Origin: Pampinifervens sp037481935
GTDB taxonomy: Bacteria; Aquificota; Aquificia; Aquificales; Aquificaceae
Reading direction: 5' to 3'
DNA length: 64,000 nucleotides
Assembly: GCF_046159715.1 (NCBI RefSeq)
Contig: NZ_JBJXCT010000001.1
Coordinates: forward strand, 1 to 64,000
Below the pieces are notes generated by a model. It worked only from the letters and a program-made list of their open reading frames with translations. It had not been told where the DNA came from and made no database searches. The position numbers and the translations under genes were made by a program. Each line of letters opens with the position of its first letter. The stretch's first letter is position 1. Shown piece by piece: positions 34,299-44,400 of the stretch.

Positions 34299-34321
34299 AA
34301 GCCTCGGGGAAGGCTTATAAT
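34299..34321 (+). promoter_or_regulatory. Promoter with inverted repeat upstream of the radical SAM gene
   Basis: A perfect six-base inverted repeat, AAGCCT-cgggga-AGGCTT (34299-34316), runs straight into a TATAAT at 34316-34321. A GGAGGTG ribosome site precedes the ATG at 34342. The repeat could be an operator covering the -35 to -10 region, or a small attenuator of the upstream motE transcript. Confidence 0.5.
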
Positions 34322-34341
34322 AACTTTCTGGAGGTGTAAGT

Positions 34342-35457
34342 ATGGACAGACTGGTTCTTGAAAGGCTCACAGAGCAGAAGGAAAGCCCCGAATACCTTCA
34401 GATAAGCATGGCTGCTGCTATGACCCTCGGTATGGTGCCGGGACAGTTTTACAGAAATACAAGGCTTAGCTGTATAAACACGCTTCTTACCTATCCCTCA
34501 GGGTGCCATGCCACCTGTGCCTACTGCGGTCTACAGAAGGCGAGGGAGATGGAATACTCCAAGAAGAACTTCATAAGGGTGGAGTGGCCCACCGTAAAGC
34601 TGGACGATATCATAGAAAGGGCAAAGAAGGTGGGTCATGTGGAGAGGCTATGCATAGCGCAGATAACCCACCCAAGAGCTATAAGGGATACAAAGTATGT
34701 GCTCAAAAGAGTCCTTTCTGAGCTTGGAGACCAGCTCTTTGTATCCCTTCTCATAAACGCCACTGGCACCACTTACGAGGATATGGAGGACTACAAAAGG
34801 CTGGGTGCGGACACGGTGACCGTTGCCATAGACTGCGGAACGCCTGAGGTTTTTGAAAAGCTTCGTGGAAAACCCATGAACAGCCCTCACAGATGGGAAA
34901 CCTTTTGGAAGGTGCTCCACTGGGCCTGTGATGTGATGGGGGATGGTTACGCAGGGTGCCATCTTGTGGTGGGGCTTGGTGAGACAGAGCAAGAGATGAT
35001 AGAGACCATACAGAGGGTAAGAGACCTTGGTGCAAGGACGCACCTTTTCTCCTTCTGGCCAGAAGAAGGCTCCATGATGGAAAAGGAAAAGCCATGCCCC
35101 GCACCTCAGTTTAGAAGGGTTCAGTTTGCCAGATACCTCATAGACAACCAGATTGCCCGGTATGAGGATATGAAGTTCAACGAAAAAGGTCAGGTGGTGG
35201 ACTTTGGCATAGGTAAAGATACCTTTGAAGAGCTCTTCTGGAGCGGAAGACCCTTCATGACCTCAGGATGCAGGGGCAAAACTTCAGAAGTTGCCTGCAA
35301 CAGACCCTTTGGAGACAGCTCCGTGAGCGACATAAAGAGCTACCCCTTCAGGCCAGATAGGTCCGACCTTCAGAGGATAAGAAAGCAGCTCTTTGACTAT
35401 GAGATGACCACCAACTATCCGGATGTGCTCAACCCCAGCGTCTTCAGGTATCAATGA
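34342..35457 (+). CDS. Radical SAM protein, BioB/LipS-like
   Basis: A 371-residue enzyme with the radical SAM motif CHATCAYCGLQ (Cx3Cx2C) after a short N-terminal helix, a TIM-barrel core (IAQITHPRAIRD, HLVVGLGETEQEM, HLFSFWPEEGS) and a cysteine-containing end (MTSGCRGKTSEVACNRPFG). It resembles the biotin/lipoate synthase branch; the C-terminal 'TSGCxG...ACNRPxG' pattern makes me think of the two-protein LipS1/LipS2 type of lipoate synthase, but I cannot confirm that. Genes for the partner are not adjacent. Confidence 0.6.
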   Translation: MDRLVLERLTEQKESPEYLQISMAAAMTLGMVPGQFYRNTRLSCINTLLTYPSGCHATCAYCGLQKAREMEYSKKNFIRVEWPTVKLDDIIERAKKVGHVERLCIAQITHPRAIRDTKYVLKRVLSELGDQLFVSLLINATGTTYEDMEDYKRLGADTVTVAIDCGTPEVFEKLRGKPMNSPHRWETFWKVLHWACDVMGDGYAGCHLVVGLGETEQEMIETIQRVRDLGARTHLFSFWPEEGSMMEKEKPCPAPQFRRVQFARYLIDNQIARYEDMKFNEKGQVVDFGIGKDTFEELFWSGRPFMTSGCRGKTSEVACNRPFGDSSVSDIKSYPFRPDRSDLQRIRKQLFDYEMTTNYPDVLNPSVFRYQ

Positions 35458-35744
35458 ACTGGGGTGACCTGCTTTTAGATATGGGCTATGCGGGCTTTGC
35501 CGGCTTTGTGGTAGGGTTTGCAACCAGAAGGGTGCTCAACCTTTTCCTGCTCCTGCTTGGTCTTTACATACTCTCTCTCATGTGGCTCGCCAGCAAAGGG
35601 ATAGTTGAGGTCCACTGGGGTCAGCTTTTTGTCCTCTTCAGGGGTATGTTTGAAGGATTTACAGAGTTTGTGCAGGGGCTTATCAGAAAGCTTGCCTTTG
35701 CTGGCAGTTTTGCAGTGGGCTTTGCCCTGGGGTTCAAAGCTTGA
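35454..35744 (+). CDS. FUN14-domain small membrane protein
   Basis: A 96-residue protein with two or three membrane segments. GYAGFAGFVVGFATRRVLNL and the final GSFAVGFALGFKA match the FUN14 pattern (glycine-rich helices at each end). Function in bacteria is unknown. It overlaps the radical SAM gene by four bases and the DUF309 gene by four. Confidence 0.75.
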   Translation: MNWGDLLLDMGYAGFAGFVVGFATRRVLNLFLLLLGLYILSLMWLASKGIVEVHWGQLFVLFRGMFEGFTEFVQGLIRKLAFAGSFAVGFALGFKA

Positions 35745-36103
35745 AAGAGAGAGAGCTTCTCGAGGAAGCTAAAAGGCTCTGGGACAGCGGAGATTTCTAC
35801 TCTGCTCACGAGCTGTTAGAAGATGTGTGGAGGCTCTTTCCAAAGGAGGACAGGTTTTCAAGAAACTGCTATCAGGGCCTTATAAGACTTGCCATAGCCT
35901 ACAACCATTATCTGTGTGGAAGAAGAGATAGCTGTTTAAGAGTTCTCAGGATGGTTTATGAGCAGCTCCAGCCATGCAGGGAGGGTTTCAGGGGTATAGA
36001 TACCGCATACCTTCTTGAGTGGGTAGAAGTGCATATTCAGGCTTTAGAGTCTGGAGGGGAGATAGATAGCTTCCCCATCTTTCCCCTTTCAGGAAACCTC
36101 TAA
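35741..36103 (+). CDS. DUF309 family protein
   Basis: A 120-residue helical protein. GDFYSAHELLEDVWRLFP and NCYQGLIRLAIAYNHYLCG contain the HExLExxW and QGLIxxA motifs of DUF309. It begins with TTG, overlapping the FUN14 stop. The last 15 bases overlap dnaE on the other strand. No activity is known for the family. Confidence 0.85.
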   Translation: MKERELLEEAKRLWDSGDFYSAHELLEDVWRLFPKEDRFSRNCYQGLIRLAIAYNHYLCGRRDSCLRVLRMVYEQLQPCREGFRGIDTAYLLEWVEVHIQALESGGEIDSFPIFPLSGNL

Positions 36104-39100
36104 GCTTATGCCCATTTCCCTGAGCCTTTCCCTGAACTTTACTATGTGTGTTCCTACCTTTATCCTCGGGTCTGCCTGAAGGAGCGTCCTGTATCCGTTT
36201 ATCCTCAGCTCAAGGGTGAGCTCTTTACCCTCCGGGTCTTCGCACTCTCTTATGAGCTCTTTCAGCCTCAGAAGATTTTCTTCTTCAAGCTCCTTGAGAA
36301 AAACAAGCCTTATACTCATGCCCTCACCTCTGAGGAACTCCTCGGGTGTATGCACCTCCCTGAGGATTAACTTGACTTCTTCTGTTTCCTGGTCTATATC
36401 CAGGTCAAACCTGCCCACTATTATCTGGTCTTCCTTTATCTTTTCCCTGTTCTGGGTGTATGTTTCTGGGAAGACAAAGACCTGTGCTATGCCTGTTTTG
36501 TCCACAAGGTTGAAGAGGGCAATATGGTTGCCCTTCTGTGTTTTCTTCACTTTGAGCTCTGTTATAACTCCTGCGAGGGTGTAGGCCCCCTCCTGGACCT
36601 CCTCCAGCACCTCAAGGTTTGAAACCCTGCCCCTGAAGAGCTTTTCATAGGGGTCAAGAGGGTGTGAGGACACATAAAAGCCAAGGACCTCCTTTTCATA
36701 TTTAGAGTAATCCTCTTCCCTTATTCTTTCCCCACCGAAGAGTCCTTTAACCATTAGAGAGCCACCCTCAAGCCTCTGAAGCAGCTCCGTGCGTTTTTCA
36801 CCGCTGAAGTCAAAGGCTCCCGCCTTTATGAGAGCTTCAAGGGTTTTTTTGTTAACCTTTTTGCTGTCCACAGTCCTTATGAAGTCTCCCAGAGAAGTCC
36901 ATGGTCTTTTCCTGCTCTCCACAATGAGCCTTGCCGTGTCCTCACCTACACCCTTTATACGGGCAAGACCAAACCTTATGGTCTTTTGACCCTCTATAAC
37001 AAAGTCCATACCGCTCCTGTTTATGTCCGGTGGCAGAAGTTTAAAGCCCTCTGCCTTTGCATCCTTGAGAAGGTTTATAAACTTTCTGTCGTTCTTCTCA
37101 GTTGAGAGCTTTACGCAGAAAAACTCCTCAGGGTAGTGCGCCTTTGCATAGGCAGTCCAGTAGGACAGATAACCGTAGGCTACAGAGTGGGACTTGTTAA
37201 AAGAATAGCTGGCAAACTTCTCTATATCTTCCCAGAGCTGGTTTATCCTCTTTTCATCGTATCCTCTCTCTACCGCACCCTTTATGAACTTTTCTTTCAT
37301 CTGTGCCATAAGGTCCGCCTTTTTCTTGCCTATTGCCTTTCTGAGGGTATCTGCCTCACCGGGGGTAAAGCCCGCAAGAATCTGAGAGGCTTTCATGATT
37401 TGTTCCTGATATACCCACACGCCGTAGGTTTCTTTCAGCACCGGCTCAAGCTCGGGGAATGGGTATTCCACTGGTTCTTTTCCGTGCTTTCTGTTTATGT
37501 AGCTATCCACAAGACCGCTCTTGAGTGGTCCAGGTCTGTAGAGAGCAAGCACAGCCACAATGTCTTCAAAGCTGTCGGGGGCAAGTCTTTTAAGCAGGGT
37601 TTTCATACCACTGCTCTCAAGCTGGAAGACGCCCGTGGTGTTTCCTTCTCTCAAAAGGTCATAAACATCCCTATCGTCAAGGGGAAGACTGAGGTAGTCT
37701 ATTTCCACCCCGTGCCTTTCTTTTATGAACTCCCTCACCTTCTGAAGCTCCGTGAGAGTCTTCAGACCCAGAAAGTCCATCTTTATGAGCCCTACCTCTT
37801 CCAGCTTCCCCATGTCAAACTGCGTAGCCACCGCACCCTCCTTGTCGTAGTAAAGGGGCAGAAGCTCCTCAAGAGGTTTTGGTGCTATGACAACACCCGC
37901 AGCATGCAGTGAGGTATGTCTTGTTAGACCTTCAAGCCTGAGGGCAATCTCTACAAGCTTCTTTAGCTCAGGGCTTTCCTCACATAACCTTCTGAACTTT
38001 GTGGCGTTTTCCTCTATGTCTGTTCTGTGCCTTCCGTATTTTTTCAAAAGCTCCTCTATAGGCACAAGGAACATCTCTTCCAGAGACAGCCAAGTGCCCT
38101 GCACATCACCCTGCGGTATGAGCTTGGCAAGCGTGTCTGCAGTCTGATAGGATATGCCAAGGGCTCTTGCCACATCCCTGAGGGTCTGCTTTGCCTTCAT
38201 CACGTTGTAGGTGATTATCTGGGCCACATTCTCTGCACCGTATTTGTCCCTCACATACTCTATTACCCTGTCTCTGTTCTCCATGCAGAAGTCCACGTCA
38301 ATGTCGGGCATGGAAACCCTCTCGGGGTTGAGAAACCTCTCAAACAAAAGCCCGTGCCTTATGGGGTCCACATCCGTTATGCCAAGGGCAAAGGCAAGCA
38401 GAGAGCCTGCGGCGGAGCCCCTTCCTGGACCAACCGGTATGCCCTGAGACTTTGCCCAGTTTATAAAGTCCTGAACTATAAGAAAGTATCCCTCAAATCC
38501 CATGCGGGATACCACATCCAGCTCAAAAGTCAATCTTTCCCAGTATTCTCTGCTATCTTCTGCCAGACCCTGGGCTATCCTCTGTTTTAGCCCTTTTATA
38601 GCAAGGTCTTTTAAGAATTCCTGTAGTGGCACGCCTTCTGTGGGAAAGTGTGGCATGAGATAGCCACCGCCCTCCAGAAGCTGGAAGCTCTCTGCGGTCT
38701 TTTCCGCCACCTCAAGGGTGTTAAGAAGTGCCCTTTCCCATCCATCAAACTTGTCTCTGAACTTTTCCCATACCTCCTCGGCGGAGGCAAAATGGAGCCC
38801 CTCGTTGGCACACTTCAGTCCTCCACCCTGCTGAATCTCAGTAAGGGTTTTTTTCATCTGTATTGCCATGAGCACCTGATGGGCAAGTCTGTCCTCGGGC
38901 ATAAGGTAGTGGGAGTCGTTGGTGGCAATTAGCTTTACTCCAAATCTCTGGGCTATCCTTATGAGGTTTCTGTTGGCAACTTCCTGCTCAGGAAGAGAAT
39001 TGGACTGAAGCTCAAGATAAAGGTCCTCGCCAAAGAGGTCTAAAAACTTTTTGACCCACTCAGTGGCCTTTTCCTCATCCCCAAGACTTGCGTAATAGGT

Positions 39101-39547
39101 GGGAACACCCTTAAGACATGCGGTTATGGCTATAAGCCCTTCATGATACTGACTGAGAAGCTCATAATCAATCCTCGGCTTGTAGTAAAAACCCTCCTTG
39201 TAGGAGAGGGTGGAGAGCTTCATGAGGTTTTTAAGTCCGGCGTCATTCCTTGCGATAAGTATAAGATGGTGATTGTGTCTGTCTGTTATGTTGTCCTCCG
39301 AGCCCTTGCCCTTTCTGTCAAAGCGAGAACCAGTGGTAAAGTAGGCTTCCATGCCTATGATGGGCTTTATGCCCACCGCTTTCATGCTCCTGTAAAAGTC
39401 CACGATACCAAAGAGGTTCCCGTGGTCTGTGATGGCTACCGCCCTGTAGCCCAGCTCCTTTGCCCTCTTTGCAAGGTCTTTCACCTTTATGGCACCGTCC
39501 AAAAGCGAATACTGCGTATGAAGGTGAAGATGCACAAAGTCTTTCAT
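36089..39547 (-). CDS. dnaE: DNA polymerase III alpha subunit
   Basis: A 1152-residue replicative polymerase. The N-terminal PHP domain keeps metal ligands (HLHLHTQYSLLDGAIKV, AITDHGNLFG). The palm aspartates are in MPDIDVDFCMENRD and VGPGRGSAAGSLL; the fingers have VALYRPGPLKSG and HSVAYGYLSYWTAY. A helix-hairpin-helix, OB domain and tau-binding tail follow. Length is normal for DnaE1. A TATAAG lies about seven bases upstream of its ATG. Confidence 0.97.
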   Translation of the reverse strand: MKDFVHLHLHTQYSLLDGAIKVKDLAKRAKELGYRAVAITDHGNLFGIVDFYRSMKAVGIKPIIGMEAYFTTGSRFDRKGKGSEDNITDRHNHHLILIARNDAGLKNLMKLSTLSYKEGFYYKPRIDYELLSQYHEGLIAITACLKGVPTYYASLGDEEKATEWVKKFLDLFGEDLYLELQSNSLPEQEVANRNLIRIAQRFGVKLIATNDSHYLMPEDRLAHQVLMAIQMKKTLTEIQQGGGLKCANEGLHFASAEEVWEKFRDKFDGWERALLNTLEVAEKTAESFQLLEGGGYLMPHFPTEGVPLQEFLKDLAIKGLKQRIAQGLAEDSREYWERLTFELDVVSRMGFEGYFLIVQDFINWAKSQGIPVGPGRGSAAGSLLAFALGITDVDPIRHGLLFERFLNPERVSMPDIDVDFCMENRDRVIEYVRDKYGAENVAQIITYNVMKAKQTLRDVARALGISYQTADTLAKLIPQGDVQGTWLSLEEMFLVPIEELLKKYGRHRTDIEENATKFRRLCEESPELKKLVEIALRLEGLTRHTSLHAAGVVIAPKPLEELLPLYYDKEGAVATQFDMGKLEEVGLIKMDFLGLKTLTELQKVREFIKERHGVEIDYLSLPLDDRDVYDLLREGNTTGVFQLESSGMKTLLKRLAPDSFEDIVAVLALYRPGPLKSGLVDSYINRKHGKEPVEYPFPELEPVLKETYGVWVYQEQIMKASQILAGFTPGEADTLRKAIGKKKADLMAQMKEKFIKGAVERGYDEKRINQLWEDIEKFASYSFNKSHSVAYGYLSYWTAYAKAHYPEEFFCVKLSTEKNDRKFINLLKDAKAEGFKLLPPDINRSGMDFVIEGQKTIRFGLARIKGVGEDTARLIVESRKRPWTSLGDFIRTVDSKKVNKKTLEALIKAGAFDFSGEKRTELLQRLEGGSLMVKGLFGGERIREEDYSKYEKEVLGFYVSSHPLDPYEKLFRGRVSNLEVLEEVQEGAYTLAGVITELKVKKTQKGNHIALFNLVDKTGIAQVFVFPETYTQNREKIKEDQIIVGRFDLDIDQETEEVKLILREVHTPEEFLRGEGMSIRLVFLKELEEENLLRLKELIRECEDPEGKELTLELRINGYRTLLQADPRIKVGTHIVKFRERLREMGISLEVS

Positions 39548-39654
39548 GCCCCTTATAGCTTATAAGGCTTTAGGTATTCGGATGCAAGCAGGCAGAAGGT
39601 TGAGCTGTAAGCTCAGATTAAACCAGCACCAAACTATGAGGAAATCTGAACTTT

Positions 39655-40416
39655 TTACCCAACAGGAACTCTGTATCTCTCCTGCGTCATCAGGTCAACA
39701 CCCACCTCAAGGTTTTCCACCCACTCTATAAAGCGGTTTACCATGTCCTTGCCCTTGAAGATTGCTCCATGTTGTGGCACAATCATCTCAATGTCCAGCT
39801 GACGCACCATGTTTGCCCAGAAGCGCAGAATCTTGTTGCTTACCATATACCTCCTGTGGAAGCCTTCCATATACTTTATGTGACTATCAAAGTCTTCCAC
39901 CACAAAGTAGTCCTGCCCCAGAGATGCCCCAAGGTCTCCAGAGAAGAGTATCTTTGAGCAGGGGTCATAGACCTGAAAGTTGCCCTCCGAGTGCAGAAAG
40001 TGTGCGGGCAGTATGTAAATCTTACAGTCTCCACCGAGAGTGAGCACAGTCCCGCCATCATCTATGGGGAAAACCCTGTCCTCCAGCTGGGAATCCAGTC
40101 CAAAGTGTGGAAGAAACCTCATCCATAGCTTGGAGATATAGGCTACCGCCTTTGTGGTCATGAGCCAGCCGTTTATGGAAGCCACTATGTCAGGGTCCTG
40201 ATGGGAAAGGAATATGTATTTTATCTGGCTTGGAGGAATGTAGAGGGAAAGGTCTGACAGGAGCTTGGAAAAGACCTTGTGGCCTCCAGGGTCAAGAAGC
40301 ATGCCTTCACCCTTGTGAATTATGAGCGCCTGATTTGACTGCACAGCCGAGGCAGGGATAAGCTCTTCAAAGAAAGCTACCTTGTGGTCCGGCGTATTGA
40401 ATATAACATTTTTCAT
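39655..40416 (-). CDS. Metallo-beta-lactamase-fold di-iron protein (ODP/FprA-like)
   Basis: A 253-residue protein with the MBL core. The metal ligands differ from hydrolases: LSHQDPDIVASING (HxDPD), PAHFLHSEGNF, FSGDLGAS and PQHGAIF, the pattern of the ODP family related to flavo-diiron proteins. It lacks the flavodoxin domain, so it may be an oxygen or NO sensor or need a separate redox partner. GGAGG precedes the ATG. Confidence 0.85.
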   Translation of the reverse strand: MKNVIFNTPDHKVAFFEELIPASAVQSNQALIIHKGEGMLLDPGGHKVFSKLLSDLSLYIPPSQIKYIFLSHQDPDIVASINGWLMTTKAVAYISKLWMRFLPHFGLDSQLEDRVFPIDDGGTVLTLGGDCKIYILPAHFLHSEGNFQVYDPCSKILFSGDLGASLGQDYFVVEDFDSHIKYMEGFHRRYMVSNKILRFWANMVRQLDIEMIVPQHGAIFKGKDMVNRFIEWVENLEVGVDLMTQERYRVPVG

Positions 40417-40531
40417 TCTTCACCTCCAGCATGATAAAAGTCATATTTTAAATATAGCACATAAAAGCCCAAAGTTGAAGTTGTAGCGGGTGCTCTGACG
40501 GTCAAAACAGTTGCCGAGGACTGAGCTGGCT

Positions 40532-40537
40532 TATAAT
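40532..40537 (+). promoter_or_regulatory. -10 element of the moeB/thiF-like gene
   Basis: TATAAT ends eight bases before the ATG at 40546, again suggesting a leaderless or near-leaderless mRNA. TTGCCG at 40511-40516 is a weak -35 with a 15-base spacer. No ribosome site lies between. Confidence 0.5.
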
Positions 40538-40545
40538 TTACTCTT

Positions 40546-41361
40546 ATGTTTCAGTTTACAGAGGAGCAGATAAAGAGGTATGCAAGGCATATAATCCTGC
40601 CAGAAGTGGGTGGCAAAGGGCAGGAAAAGCTCCTGAATTCAAAGGTGCTTGTGGTGGGTGCTGGCGGACTTGGCTCCCCTTCCATATATTACCTTGCTGC
40701 TGCGGGTGTGGGCACCATAGGCATAGTGGACTTTGATGTGGTGGACTTTTCCAACCTCCAGAGACAGATACTTCACAGCACAGAAAGGGTTGGAGTGCCA
40801 AAAGTGGAGTCTGCACGCATGACGGTGGAAAAGCTAAACCCCGATGTAAAGGTGATAACCTACAACACCATGCTCAACAAGTCCAACATAATGGACATAA
40901 TAAAGGACTATGATATAGTTCTGGATGGCACAGACAACTTCCCCACAAGGTTTCTCATAAACGACGCCTGCTACTTTCTTGGCAAGCCCCTTGTCTCTGC
41001 GGCAATGCTGAGGTTTGAGGGACAGATTTCCGTCTTTGACTACAGAGATAAGGACAGTTCCCCCTGCTACAGATGCCTCTATCCAGAGCCCCCACCCCCA
41101 GGTCTTGTTCCTTCCTGTCAGGAGGCAGGAATTCTTGGCTCCATAGGTGGCATAATGGGCTGTATTCAGGCGACTGAAGCCATAAAGGTTCTGCTGGGTA
41201 TTGGCGAGCCTCTGGTGGGAAAGCTCCTTATAATGGATGCGCTTTCTATGGATTTCAGAAAGGTAAAGCTCCGCAAGGACCCGCACTGTCCCCTCTGTGG
41301 CAAAGAGCCAAAGATAACCGACCTCATAGAATACGAGCAGGTCTGCGAGGCGAGGTTTTAG
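40546..41361 (+). CDS. MoeB/ThiF/HesA family adenylyltransferase
   Basis: A 271-residue E1-like enzyme. It has RYARHIILPEVGGKGQEKL, the ATP loop VVGAGGLGSPSIYYLA, DFDVVDFSNLQRQ, DGTDNFPTRFLINDAC, and zinc cysteine pairs CYRC and CPLC. It adenylates the C-terminal glycine of a ubiquitin-like carrier (MoaD or ThiS). Which carrier cannot be told from sequence, as neither lies nearby. moeB is the commonest assignment. Confidence 0.9.
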   Translation: MFQFTEEQIKRYARHIILPEVGGKGQEKLLNSKVLVVGAGGLGSPSIYYLAAAGVGTIGIVDFDVVDFSNLQRQILHSTERVGVPKVESARMTVEKLNPDVKVITYNTMLNKSNIMDIIKDYDIVLDGTDNFPTRFLINDACYFLGKPLVSAAMLRFEGQISVFDYRDKDSSPCYRCLYPEPPPPGLVPSCQEAGILGSIGGIMGCIQATEAIKVLLGIGEPLVGKLLIMDALSMDFRKVKLRKDPHCPLCGKEPKITDLIEYEQVCEARF

Positions 41362-41404
41362 GTCAGGTTTAAGTCCTCAGGGGAGTTTATACTGATTTAA
41401 GGAG

Positions 41405-44400
41405 ATGAGGGAGTTTTTAAGCGGTTTAGGTTTTGTTTTTGAGGGAGCTTTCAAGCTGGGGCTTCTACAGAAGATAGCCCCAGAGCGGGCTGAGGGGTTC
41501 AGGAAGAGCCTCTTTGAGAAACTCAGAGAATCCCTCAGGGAGGAGCTGGTTTCTGAGCTTGAAAAGCCCCTTCAGGAGTGGGAGAGGCTGGGAACATACA
41601 TAGACGAGCACGTGGCAGAGGAAAAATACGCAAAGCTTGCGTATCTGCATGGATACTATGCCGGCAGGCTCTACGGCATGGATAAGGAGGGAGCCCTGCT
41701 GGAGAAGTATCACATGGGGGAGGAATCGGGAGATATAGTCTGGCAGAATGCAGACCTGCTCTTTATAAAAGAAAAAACCTTCTATGTAGTGGACTTCAAG
41801 CTGGCAGGTTTTGTATTCTGGATAAAGAGGGTCTTTGAAACAGGCAGGTCAAAGGATGAAAATCAGTTGCCACGCATACCGGTTATAAACTACGGAGTGC
41901 CCGTAAACCTGTCGGTAGGCGAGCTGAACTTTGTGGAGTTTTTGAGGGCCTTTACCGAGCAGAGGAGGGCTCTTGAGGAGCTAAGATGTGTGTTTGTGGA
42001 AGTAAAGGGCTTTGCCCAGCTTCTGTGTTATGCGACCGATTACCTGATAGAGAAAAAGCCACAGAACCTCAGGGAGGTGGTGCTTGAGCTCATATATCCG
42101 GCCTCTGAGCCTCTCAGAGTGAGGTTTTATGTAGAAAAGGAGACTGCATATGAACTTGAGCCTTTCAGAGACAGTGTAAGAGAAATATACAGAAGCCTCA
42201 AGGATAAAGAATGCCCGTATGACATGCTGGATGACAGCTTTGAGAAGGTGGTCGGAAAGAGGGAAAGGGTTCTGAAGAAGCTGAGGCTTCAAATAGAGGA
42301 GCTGGAGCGAGAAGTTGAGGCAAGACAGAGGTGGGTAAGGTCAATAAAGCCAGACTCCATAAACCTCTGCAGGCAGGATGTAGGGCAGAAGCTCCCGGAG
42401 TTTATCAGGAGGGAGGAGCCCTGCAAAGCCATATGCCTGCTTCACTCTGCTGGCAGTGGAAAGACCTCCACCATAAGAGACTATCTCCTCAGGGCGGAGG
42501 GCAAGCACCTTGTCATATACATGGCAAGCAGGCTCAGACTCATAGACAAGGAAATGGAAAAGGTAAAAGCCTCTGGCAGAGAGGATATTGGAATCATAAG
42601 GGAGAGGAGAAAGCCCAGCGGACAAAAACTCCTCAGACACTCAGGCGACAGCTTTGAAGACACGCAATCAAGCGAGGGCATAATAAAAAGGACGGTGGAG
42701 AAGATAGCAGAATACAGACAAAAAGGTCTTTACAACCAGATATGGGCCTTTGTTACCCAGCAGGCAAACACGGACACGGATACGGGGGAAACCATCAGGC
42801 ATCTTATTGACCCCAAGATCCTCAACCCCGTCTTTCTGAAAAGATGGCACATACACGTGATACTTGATGAGTTCTTTGGCTACAGAAACGGCCTGTATGC
42901 CATAAGTGGGATGCTTGAGTTCTTGCAGAAGGTAAATAGGGCGGGCGGAAGGGCAAACCTTTACCTTTTTGATGCCAACGGTTACTCCCCGCACCTTTTG
43001 AAAAGACTGCTGGAGGAGTTCAGAGAGCACGAGGTCATTCCAGATTCCATTGTGCTATCTCCTTTTGAGGAAAGCCTCTATCTGGATATAAACGGCATTC
43101 CTCTGGAGATACACGCAAAGCATGGCTATCCGGCAGGGGAGCTCATACTGCACAGGAGGTTCTTCCTCTGGGTAGAGAAGGAGGAGGAGCTTATAAAGCA
43201 GGTGGTGAAATACCTGAAGGCAACCCTTGACAGAAACAGCACGGGCTTTCTGTTTTTGCAGGACAAAGGACAGATAGTGGAGCTGTCGCACCACCTTGAA
43301 AAGGAGGGGCTCACCACCCTCATCGCCACAGCCAGCTCAAAAAAGAGCCCAAGGGACATAAATGAGGGCTCTCAGGACGTTATACTGGGCACTTCCTCCG
43401 TTTCAAGAGGATTGGACTTTAGCAGACCCCACAAGCCCGTAAACCACATATACATACTGGTGACAGACTGGGGCATAGAGCAGAACCTTGTGGAGATACT
43501 TCAGGCAATATCAAGGGCAAGGGGTGATGAGGAAACAGAAAAAAGACCCAAGCACCTGCACCTACTGTATGTTATACCCAAGGAAAAGGATTATGTAATT
43601 GACCACATAGAGTCACTTGTGGACTTCAGGGACAGAGAGCTCATCCAGCTAATTTACAGAAGAGAGCAGATAAACCAGCGGCTCATCCTTGACCAGGTGG
43701 TGGGCAAGATAGTGGAGCAGTTTGTAAAGGCACCGGAGGGAGAGGTGCTTATACCCGTGCCAGCCCAGCACAGAAGCCACTACAGGGCAAACAGGGTTTC
43801 CGAGCTGGAAAGCATAAAAACCTTCCTTGAGGATGTATACCTGATGGAGAACAAAAGGAACCCAGAGGGAGCGTGGAAAATTCTTAACTTTATGCACCTT
43901 CTGTCCTCTGCGGTTTACTTTTCCACCAACGATGTGCCAGAAGACCCAGAAAGTGGCAGATACCGATACTACCATCCTTACCTGCTTGTGGAGGGGCAGG
44001 TCAGCGTAAAGTTTGACAACGAAAAGAGAAGAGCTCTTCTGGCTATGCTAAAAGAAATTGAGGGCATTCTCAGGGGGCATGACGAGGAGAAGTCAGAAAG
44101 GGTCAGAGACTTTGTGGAGAACACAGACAGTCTCAGAAAATACGCCACCACTTTTCTTCTGCCAGTTTACGCCCTAGTCTTTGTAAGACACGTGCTGAAA
44201 AGGGGAGTGGAAAGCGCTCTGAGCTTCAGGGTAGGCAAAAGGGTTGGGAGGGGTGGTGCCCTTGTGCTGGGGGGTGGGCTTGACCTGAAGACCCGATGTC
44301 TTGTGAGCGACAGCTCACCAGATGAATACGCAGTCATACCCCTCGGAGAGGACTACCCCTACGTGGAGGTCCTCACTGGGAGGTTTGCAAGGTTTCCGGT

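Noticed and set aside
39601..39615. Hairpin TGAGCT-GTA-AGCTCA as a terminator
   Set aside because: No T-run follows on either strand, so a rho-independent terminator is not supported.
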